Shown piece by piece: positions 58,801 to 64,000 of a DNA stretch of 64,000 nucleotides (within the stretch, counting starts at the first letter, position 1; each line of letters begins with the position of its first letter). The notes beneath the pieces are model-generated. The model ran no database searches. It was not told the origin of the DNA and saw only the letters and a program-made list of their open reading frames with translations. The stretch spans positions 992,001-1,056,000 of the forward strand of contig NZ_CP163444.1 in NCBI RefSeq assembly GCF_041053105.1. Reading direction: 5' to 3'. This stretch comes from Streptomyces sp. R44 (lineage in GTDB: Bacteria; Actinomycetota; Actinomycetes; Streptomycetales; Streptomycetaceae). The position numbers were made by a program, and so were the translations under genes.

Positions 58801-58950
58801 GCGGCGGCGGGCCGTCGCGCGGAGGCCCACGAGGAGTTCGCCACGGCCCTCTCGCTGCCCGACGCCGGCGACCACCCCCAGCAGTACGACCGCGCCCGCG
58901 AGGGCCTGGCCGCCACGGGCGCCCCCGGACGGGCCGCCGCCGACGGGTAG
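55828..58950 (+). CDS. AfsR/SARP-type regulator with NB-ARC and TPR domains (second copy)
   Basis: A 1040-residue regulator: OmpR-like DNA-binding domain (about 15-105; LRIDLLGPVRALRGD, LPSYVYALRRAL), activation domain to about 270, a Pro/Arg/Gly-rich linker around 285-345, an NB-ARC ATPase from about 355 (Walker A GTAGVGKT, GLPLAL) and C-terminal TPRs. It shares architecture but little linker sequence with the other SARP gene in this window. It starts at GTG; GTGGGGGCG precedes it. The target pathway is not adjacent. Confidence 0.9.
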   Translation: MSGEPKGRGRGPGGALRIDLLGPVRALRGDVPVVLGPVRRQAVLAALVLRAPGFVTYRQLLDDVWGAEPPGTGHRVLPSYVYALRRALDPADAGPGRSVIGGGRGGYRFEPGGARTDLAELAEQAALGRHAKASGDLAGALDAGGRALALLRGEPLPGLPGPLADTERQRLVRLRRALHQERAECLVLLGRHQEALDGLMAAPVALPYDEPLAALRMRALYGSGRQAEALAVYRETRARLLDELGVEPGEDLRRVHQAVLRRDDALLLGRAARIAGASALRATAADPDEPVRAGREETPGRPTGAGTGTLGRAVEAGRGRTPDRPGDAGHPAGPGSTVRPRRNELPGDTARLVGREAELGVLTAPVHPGAVTVMTVDGTAGVGKTALVVRAAWALADEHPDGCLFVDLEAHGADGPHRALRRLLRTVRGAAGELPAGQDDADGLEDLVTAWRAATSGLRLLLVVDGARSAEQVRPLLPAGPGSRVLVAGRRRLPGLDAEARLTVEPLGAGDAVGLLRALLGESRADREPEAAAELARRCGGLPLALRIASSRLQNRPSWTLSYLAGRMADDAHGLGELRAEDRSVEAAFRVSYDRLEPEMRRGFRVLGVVPTVRFDGLGLAAALGRPRAHAEGILEDLVDASLLQEPHPGRYRLHDLVRAHARQLAATAPGEAAADRAAVLSLYTVAGRLAGDWGPDAFPTGPDTTGAPFAGRREASAWLDAAGGELVDVVAYAAAAGEFDHACWIAEALVDHLLRHGHPHECRAALEIALPCADRAGDRRMPSSLRTCMGVVDVHQGRFRQAHSWFTEALRTSTGVRDRARAVAGLGVCAWTQGRVAEGTAHLEEAVELAAGHGDDWLTNVVACNLGMIHHQQGRHEKALELFLPVLALAEKNGRPRTISSTLCFVAEARLALGRAGEAADLLRRAADLAREADDAPLHAAALSRLATAEHARGELRTAVDTHHEALSNLTEHTSTWLEMEIRIRLGSTYAAAGRRAEAHEEFATALSLPDAGDHPQQYDRAREGLAATGAPGRAAADG

Positions 58951-59006
58951 GCGTGCCGGTCCTCCGCGCGAAAAAGCGCGTGCCGCCGCCGGCGGGAGGC
59001 GGTACG

Positions 59007-59072
59007 GTGATCGCGATGATGACTCACCTCCTTCACAGATCGGGGGTCCCGTCCGCGCAAGGTGAGTGCTGA
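59007..59072 (+). CDS. Possible 21-residue coupled leader ORF
   Basis: GTG with GGGAGG 7 bases upstream opens a 21-codon frame (VIAMMTHLLHRSGVPSAQGEC) whose TGA overlaps the ATG of the next gene (TGATG). The frame spans a hairpin that hides the ribosome site of that gene, so its translation would expose the site. Confidence 0.5.
   Translation: MIAMMTHLLHRSGVPSAQGEC
59022..59067 (+). promoter_or_regulatory. Hairpin sequestering the ribosome site
   Basis: ACTCACCT (59022-59029) and AGGTGAGT (59060-59067) are perfect inverted repeats; the second contains the AAGGTGAG Shine-Dalgarno of the gene starting at 59072. Confidence 0.5.
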
Positions 59073-60511
59073 TGGCCTCTCCCTCCGCGTACGAGGATTC
59101 CCACCTCTCCCGCTGGCTGCGCGTGCGCGAGTTCGCCGTGCCGCCCTCCATGATCGAGACCGCGACGACCCGCCGTCGGGCCGGGGACTGGGCGGGCGCC
59201 TGCGCCGCCGCCCACGTCGACGTCGATCTCGACCTCCGCGCCCTGGCACGCCGTCACGGCACCGAGCTCGCGGCCCGCGTGCGCGCCGATCTGCGCCTGC
59301 TCGCCCCGGACCTGCTGCGCTGGCACATGCCGAGGATCGCCCCCGACGGGCTGCTGCGCCCGGGCCTCACCGTCGCGCTCGCCCGCTACGGCACCGCGGG
59401 ACGCGAGCGTGCGCGCCCCCTGCACCTGGTGGCGCGGACCGCGCCCGCCTGGGCGGACTCCGGGCAGCGGATCAGCCTCGCGCTCTGGGATCCGTCCTCC
59501 GGCACGGGCCCCGCGCACTCCCCTCCACACCCCCATCCGCACCCCCGGTTCCGGCTGGACCTGCACCGCCATCTCTGGGACGCGAGCCGGGCCGGTGAAC
59601 TGCGCACGCGCTCCGGGGCCGACGGACCGCCGGACGCTCTTCCCGCGCGGGATCCCGGACTGCCGCAGGGCGGGCCGCACGGGGCCGTGGACCGGTGGGC
59701 CGACGAAGCCGCGATCCTGCTGCGCGCCGAGGGCCGGCCGGCGGGCCCCGTGGCCGTACGCCTGGGCAAGGGGCAGCGGTTGTTCGTGCACGCCGACCCG
59801 ACCGGTGCCCGGTCGTCCCCGGCGTCCCGGACCGCGCCCGCCCGGCGCGCCTCCGACACGCCGCCCGTCCTGCCGGACGCGGCCACCTGGCTACTGCCCG
59901 ATCTGCGGTTGCTGCGCGCCGGTCTCATCGAGGCCGGGCAGCTGCACCCGCTGGTCGCCGCCGCGCTCGTGCCCGGTCACCAGCCGAGCGGTGCGCCGCG
60001 GCCGCCCGACCGGGCGGGCGCACCACGCCTGGTGGACTGCCGGGGTGCCCGGCACCGGATCGGTCTGGTCGACGGCGTACTGACACCGCTCGACCACGAC
60101 CCGGCCGAACTCCGGCGCGAGGAGCTCCTCGTCGCGCTGACCGGCACCGCGCTCCCCTGCGTACGGGCCGTCGACGAGGCGCACCGGCGTCCGGACTGCC
60201 TCACCGGAGTCCGCGAGCGGCTCGACCACGGTGACATCGCCGGGGCGCTGGCCGTCGTCGAGGGCCTGCTCGGTCCCGCCGCACTGCTGCGCGACGGCGC
60301 CCTCCGGGACGCGCTGGAGGCGGCGGCGCGGCAGCGCGTCACCTACGGGCTGTACCGGGCGGGGCTCTTCGGGCCCGCGCCGGGACGGGAGCTCGCGCCC
60401 CCTGCCCCACCCGCCCGCAGAACCCGCCCCGACAGCCGCCGCACGCGCACGCGTGGCGCGCGTCCGCGCCACGCCACGTCCGCCTCCCCTTCCTCCTCCG
60501 CGTCCCGCTGA
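59072..60511 (+). CDS. Conserved hypothetical protein of the MoxR/VWA cassette
   Basis: A 479-residue soluble protein without recognised domains. It has a His/Pro-rich stretch (HSPPHPHPHPRF) near residue 155 and a disordered Arg/Ser-rich C-terminal tail. It lies 43 bases upstream of the MoxR ATPase gene in the same direction. The AAGGTGAG ribosome site is in the arm of a hairpin and the ATG overlaps the stop of a short leader ORF. It is presumably a partner or substrate-recognition protein of the ATPase. Confidence 0.8.
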   Translation: MASPSAYEDSHLSRWLRVREFAVPPSMIETATTRRRAGDWAGACAAAHVDVDLDLRALARRHGTELAARVRADLRLLAPDLLRWHMPRIAPDGLLRPGLTVALARYGTAGRERARPLHLVARTAPAWADSGQRISLALWDPSSGTGPAHSPPHPHPHPRFRLDLHRHLWDASRAGELRTRSGADGPPDALPARDPGLPQGGPHGAVDRWADEAAILLRAEGRPAGPVAVRLGKGQRLFVHADPTGARSSPASRTAPARRASDTPPVLPDAATWLLPDLRLLRAGLIEAGQLHPLVAAALVPGHQPSGAPRPPDRAGAPRLVDCRGARHRIGLVDGVLTPLDHDPAELRREELLVALTGTALPCVRAVDEAHRRPDCLTGVRERLDHGDIAGALAVVEGLLGPAALLRDGALRDALEAAARQRVTYGLYRAGLFGPAPGRELAPPAPPARRTRPDSRRTRTRGARPRHATSASPSSSASR

Positions 60512-60554
60512 CGGAGACCCCGTCTCCCTCCTCTCCTTCCTCAGGTGATCACCC

Positions 60555-61808
60555 ATGCCCACGCTCATGTCCTCCGCCGCGGCCTCGTCCACCGGACTCG
60601 ACGTCGCCGGCACCCTGTTGTCCCTGCTGCGCGACACCACCACCGAGCCCCGGCCCGACCCCCAGCTGGAGGCGCTGACCCTCGCGGTCGCCGCCGACCT
60701 TCCCGTCCTCCTGTGGGGTGAGCCCGGCATCGGCAAGACCGCGGCGCTGACCCAGCTCGCCGCCTCGCTCGACCTGCCGCTGACCACGGTCATCGCGAGC
60801 GTGCACGAGCCCACCGACTTCTCCGGTCTGCCCGTCGTCGGCGACGACCCCGCGGAACAGGGCGTGCCGATGGCCCCGCCGGAGTGGGCCGTGCGTCTGG
60901 TGCGGGCCGGCCGGGGCCTGTTGTTCCTGGACGAGCTGTCCACCGCTCCCCCGGCCGTCCAGGCGGCCCTGCTCCGTCTCGTCCTGGAGCGGCGGGTCGG
61001 GACCCTGGTCCTCCCGCCCGACGTGCGGATCGTCGCCGCCGCCAACCCCCGGTCCTCGGCCGCCGACGGCTGGGAGCTGAGCCCGCCGCTGGCGAACCGT
61101 TTCGTCCATCTGCGCTGGACCCACGACGCCGAGGTCGTGGTCCGCGGCCTCGGGGGCGTCTGGCCGCGCACCACGCTCCCCCGGCTCGACCCGGAGAAGC
61201 TGACGGAGGCCGTGGACGTCGCCCGGCGGGCGGTCTGCGGGCTGCTGACCGCCCGTCCGGCGCTCGTGCACCGGCTGCCCGGCGGCGAGGCGCTGCGGGG
61301 CGGTCCCTGGCCCTCGCCCCGGAGCTGGGAGATGGCGCTGCGGCTGATCGCCTTCGCGACCGCCGCCGGTGTCACGCGGGACGTGCTCTCCCAGCTGGTC
61401 AGGGGGGTCGTCGGGGACGGGCCGGGGCTCGAACTCCTGGCCTGGCTCGACCGGATGGACCTCCCGGATCCCGAACTGCTCCTCGCCGACCCCGAGGGGG
61501 CCGAGCTGCCCGAGCGCGGGGACCGTCGCCAGGCGGCCTTGGAGGGCGTCGTGGAGGCGGTCGGCCGTCGCCCGGAGAAGTCCCGCTGGGATGCGGCGTG
61601 GGCGCTGCTCGTCCGGGCGCTGGAGTCCGGCGCCCCGGATCTGGTGGTGGTGCCGGCGACGACGCTGGCGGGGCTGCGCCGGGAGGACTGGGACGTTCCG
61701 GAGTCGATCGAGCGGCTCGCCGGCGTGGTGTCCCTGTCGCGGCGCGCGGACCGGGCGGGCGGCCGTGCGGCGGCGGGCGCGGGGGCGGGCACGGGGGCGC
61801 GGCGATGA
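60555..61808 (+). CDS. MoxR-family AAA+ ATPase
   Basis: A 417-residue AAA+ ATPase: Walker A GEPGIGKT, Walker B LLFLDE, sensor-1 AAANP, and the arginine-finger region LANRF. MoxR proteins act as chaperones in the maturation of protein complexes, usually with a VWA partner, which is the next gene here and overlaps by 4 bases (ATGA). AGGTGATC precedes the ATG. The last 25 residues are a low-complexity Ala/Gly tail. Confidence 0.93.
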   Translation: MPTLMSSAAASSTGLDVAGTLLSLLRDTTTEPRPDPQLEALTLAVAADLPVLLWGEPGIGKTAALTQLAASLDLPLTTVIASVHEPTDFSGLPVVGDDPAEQGVPMAPPEWAVRLVRAGRGLLFLDELSTAPPAVQAALLRLVLERRVGTLVLPPDVRIVAAANPRSSAADGWELSPPLANRFVHLRWTHDAEVVVRGLGGVWPRTTLPRLDPEKLTEAVDVARRAVCGLLTARPALVHRLPGGEALRGGPWPSPRSWEMALRLIAFATAAGVTRDVLSQLVRGVVGDGPGLELLAWLDRMDLPDPELLLADPEGAELPERGDRRQAALEGVVEAVGRRPEKSRWDAAWALLVRALESGAPDLVVVPATTLAGLRREDWDVPESIERLAGVVSLSRRADRAGGRAAAGAGAGTGARR

Positions 61809-63127
61809 GGCCGGCCGCAGCGGTGCCGAAGGCTGCGCTGGATCTGGAGAACGCGCTGGCTCTGGAGAACGCGCTGGCTCTGGAGAACGCGCTGGACCTG
61901 GAGAACGCGCTGAACCTAGAGAAGCTGTACGCCGCCCGCCTGTACGCCGTACGCGTCCGGCCGTATCTGGCGACCGCGCTGTTCGCGCTGCACACCGTGG
62001 AGTCGCGGGAGGTGCCGACGATGGCGGTCGACCGCCACTGGCGCTGTTATGTCTCGCCGGCGTTCGTCGACCGGACCCCGGTGGAGGAGCTGGCCGGCGT
62101 GTGGGTGCACGAGGTGACGCATCTGCTCCGCGATCACCACGGGCGCAGCGACCGGGTGGCGCGGGAGCGCGGTCTCACGGGTTCGGGCGAGCGGCTGCGG
62201 ATGAACATCGCGGCGGACTGCGAGATCAACGACGACGTGTTCGGCGACGGGCTGCCGATGCCCGAAGGGGCGGTTCATCCGGCGATGCTGGGGCTTTCCG
62301 AGGGGGAGCTCATGGAGGACTATCTGCGGCAGTTCCAGCTCGGCGCGCGGACGAGGGACGCGGGCTGGCTGGACTGCGGCAGCGGCGCCGACGGCCTCGA
62401 CCGGGCCTGGGATCTGGGGGCGGACGGCGCCCGGGGCCTGAGCGCCCAGGAGCAGGACGCCGTACGGTTCCGGGTGGCCCGGGCGATCACCGGCCGGCCG
62501 GGGAACACGCCGAAGGGCTGGCGGCGGTGGGCCGAGGAGGCGTTCCATCCGCCGCAGGCGTGGCGCGAGTTGCTGGGGGCGGCGGTCAGGTCGGCGGCCT
62601 GTGGTTCCGGCGCCGGGGACGACTACTCGTACGGGCGGCCGTCGCGGCGCTCCGCCTCCGTGCCCGGCGCGGTGCTGCCGAGCCTGCGGCGCAGTCCGCC
62701 CCGGGTCTCCGTCGTCATCGACACCTCGGGTTCGGTCAGCGACGCCGAACTGGGCAGCGCGCTCCTGGAGGTCGCCGCGATCTCCCGGGCGGTGGGCGGG
62801 CGGCGCGATCTGGTCACCGTGCTGCCGTGCGACGCGGCGGCGCGGATCGTCCATCCGTTGTGCCGCGCCGAGGGCATCCCGCTCCTGGGCGGTGGCGGTA
62901 CGGATCTGCGGACCGGTTTCGCCGCGGCCCTGCGGGCACGGCCGCGCCCGGACGTGCTCGTGGTGCTGACCGACGGTCAGACGCCGTGGCCGGCCACGCG
63001 GCCGCCGTGCCGGACGGTGGTGGGCCTGTTCCCGCGCGCGCGACGGTTCCGTTCGTGGGACGAGGACGACCCCCACCATGTGCCGGCCGGGCCGCCGGAG
63101 TGGGCCCGGGTGGTCGACATCGGATAG
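61805..63127 (+). CDS. VWA-like protein with metallopeptidase-like HEVTH domain
   Basis: A 440-residue DUF2201-type protein. The N-terminal half has the zinc motif HEVTH (VWVHEVTHLLRDHH); the C-terminal half is a VWA-like fold with the MIDAS sequence DTSGS (VSVVIDTSGSVSD). It is the expected partner of the overlapping MoxR gene. Residues about 12-40 consist of a hexapeptide repeat (LENALx) encoded by 18-bp tandem repeats, an odd insertion forming an amphipathic or coiled helix. Confidence 0.9.
   Translation: MRPAAAVPKAALDLENALALENALALENALDLENALNLEKLYAARLYAVRVRPYLATALFALHTVESREVPTMAVDRHWRCYVSPAFVDRTPVEELAGVWVHEVTHLLRDHHGRSDRVARERGLTGSGERLRMNIAADCEINDDVFGDGLPMPEGAVHPAMLGLSEGELMEDYLRQFQLGARTRDAGWLDCGSGADGLDRAWDLGADGARGLSAQEQDAVRFRVARAITGRPGNTPKGWRRWAEEAFHPPQAWRELLGAAVRSAACGSGAGDDYSYGRPSRRSASVPGAVLPSLRRSPPRVSVVIDTSGSVSDAELGSALLEVAAISRAVGGRRDLVTVLPCDAAARIVHPLCRAEGIPLLGGGGTDLRTGFAAALRARPRPDVLVVLTDGQTPWPATRPPCRTVVGLFPRARRFRSWDEDDPHHVPAGPPEWARVVDIG
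61844..61924 (+). repeat. 18-bp tandem repeat inside the VWA gene
   Basis: Four full units of CTGGAGAACGCGCTGGCT and a partial fifth, nearly identical, code for LENALA/D/N. Such uniform units suggest recent expansion by slippage. Confidence 0.9.
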
Positions 63128-63250
63128 ACGCCCCGGAGTGGACGTGACCCGGATCACAGGGAACGTTCGGCGCGTACGGGTCCTCCTTCAGGTGTCGGCG
63201 CACGGGGCGCCTGATGCGATCTCGACCTCGACCCGATACGGAGGGACCCC

Positions 63251-63688
63251 ATGGCGGTCATCGACATCGAGCGGCCTCGTGCGGCCGGCGGCGGGCGTGC
63301 CGTCGCCGTGCTGCTCGCCGTGCTCGCGCTGGTGCACGTCTACTGGGCGACGGGGCTGACGTGGCCCGCCGCCGACGAGCGGGGGCTGTCGCTCGCGGTG
63401 CTCGGCAGTGTCGTGTCCTTCGGGCCCGCGGTGGTGCTGCCGCTCGCGGTGGTCGAAGGCGCTGCCGCGGTCGCCGTGGCCGCCCGGGCGCGCGGGATCC
63501 GCGGTCGGGTCCCGCGCCTCGTAACGTACGCCGTGGCCGGCGGGATGCTGCTGCGCGGGGCGGCCGGTCTGCTGTGGATCGTGGTGGGCCGGGACGGTTC
63601 CGGGGCGGCCTTCCCCTGGCTGAACGCGCTGCTGTACACCCCGCTGAGCCTGGTCTTCGGCTGGACGGCCCTGCGTGCCGCCCGCTGA
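63251..63688 (+). CDS. DUF3995 membrane protein
   Basis: A 145-residue protein with four likely helices. HVYWATGLTWPAADERGLSLAVLG and SFGPAVVLPLAVVE match the DUF3995 layout; function unknown. GGAGGG lies 4 bases before the ATG. Its stop lies inside the following sigma-factor gene, and pairing of such a membrane protein with an ECF sigma factor could mean it takes part in the sigma factor's control. Confidence 0.85.
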   Translation: MAVIDIERPRAAGGGRAVAVLLAVLALVHVYWATGLTWPAADERGLSLAVLGSVVSFGPAVVLPLAVVEGAAAVAVAARARGIRGRVPRLVTYAVAGGMLLRGAAGLLWIVVGRDGSGAAFPWLNALLYTPLSLVFGWTALRAAR

Positions 63689-64000
63689 GGCCGCAGGTCC
63701 CGTCGACCGGGGTGTCGCGCTCGTCCGGGCCGCCCGGCGGGGCGACACCCTGGCCCTGCACGACCTGCTGGACCACCTCACCCCGTACATCTCCCGGATC
63801 TGTGGGCCCATCGCCCTCGACGACGGGCCGGACGCCACCCAGGAGGCCCTGGTCGCCGTCTTCACCTCCCTGCGGTCGCTGCGCGAGCCCGCGGCGCTGT
63901 ACGGGTGGGTGCGGGCGATCGCCGTACGGGAGGCGGTCCGGGTCGCCCGGCGGGCGGCGCGGGCGCGGCCGGCGGAGCTGCCCGACGTGCCGGAGCGGGG
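63675..64000 (+). CDS. ECF sigma factor, N-terminal fragment
   Basis: 108 codons from GTG 63675 to the window end. The sequence shows sigma region 2: RRGDTLALHDLLDHLTPYI, then DDGPDATQEALVAVF and REPAALYGWVRAIAVREAVR. The family directs RNA polymerase to stress promoters. The start overlaps the DUF3995 gene by 14 bases; there is no strong ribosome site, so translation is probably coupled. Confidence 0.8.
   Translation, partial: MPPAEAAGPVDRGVALVRAARRGDTLALHDLLDHLTPYISRICGPIALDDGPDATQEALVAVFTSLRSLREPAALYGWVRAIAVREAVRVARRAARARPAELPDVPER

Noticed and set aside
61844..61924. Tandem repeats considered as a possible CRISPR array.
   Set aside because: Units are contiguous without unique spacers, are in frame in a coding gene, and no cas genes are present.

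Overview
The window is about 73% G+C, with strong G/C preference at third codon positions, frequent GTG and TTG starts, and many ATGA or GTGA start-stop overlaps. Together with SARP/AfsR regulators, DUF5133, an RCK-type ion-channel protein, a VanW protein, a monomeric isocitrate dehydrogenase and several ECF sigma factors, this points to the chromosome of a Streptomyces or close relative. I see no tRNA, rRNA, insertion sequence, prophage or CRISPR array. Both ends cut through genes: glycerol kinase on the left and an ECF sigma factor on the right.

Layout. 1-3.1 kb: a glycerol catabolic operon (glpK end, FAD/[2Fe-2S] dehydrogenase, second flavoprotein). 3.1-13.6 kb: housekeeping and accessory genes (NUDIX, P450, double-RCK channel protein, D-Ala-D-Ala carboxypeptidase, short UvrA, DUF5133, NAD-dependent epimerase). 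13.7-17 kb: a probable sulfur-responsive locus made of a cysteine-containing leader peptide, a GST-fold protein, an Rrf2 regulator and a DszC/SfnB-like flavin monooxygenase behind a 27-bp palindrome. 17-20.3 kb: a universal stress protein and two convergent CAP-domain genes, one of them fused to an ECF sigma factor and zinc finger. 20.8-26.4 kb: isocitrate dehydrogenase, a PAP2 phosphatase and a GH15 enzyme.

26.6-37.1 kb is the most unusual part. A plus-strand glycan operon (GT2; degenerate P-loop kinase fused to GT4; PIG-L deacetylase; GT4; two small coupled ORFs) converges on a minus-strand pair: a 1492-residue membrane GGDEF-EAL protein fused to a PLP-dependent alpha-oxoamine synthase, and a methyltransferase that overlaps its stop codon. 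37.2-39.5 kb carries LacI and IclR regulators and a quinol monooxygenase. 39.5-39.9 kb is a non-coding mosaic of palindromic repeats. 40-50 kb: VanW protein, serine hydrolase, SARP regulator, long-form GAPDH, DUF817, cold-shock protein and DEAD-box helicase. 50-55.7 kb: lipoprotein, a Ser/Thr kinase fused to an MFS transporter, a beta-propeller protein and a PH-like membrane protein. 55.8-59 kb: a second SARP-NB-ARC-TPR regulator. 59-63 kb: a MoxR ATPase / metalloprotease-VWA cassette headed by a predicted coupled leader ORF, then a DUF3995 protein and the truncated sigma factor.

Starts were chosen from Shine-Dalgarno spacing and gene overlaps. Functions come from motifs recognised by eye, not from searches.
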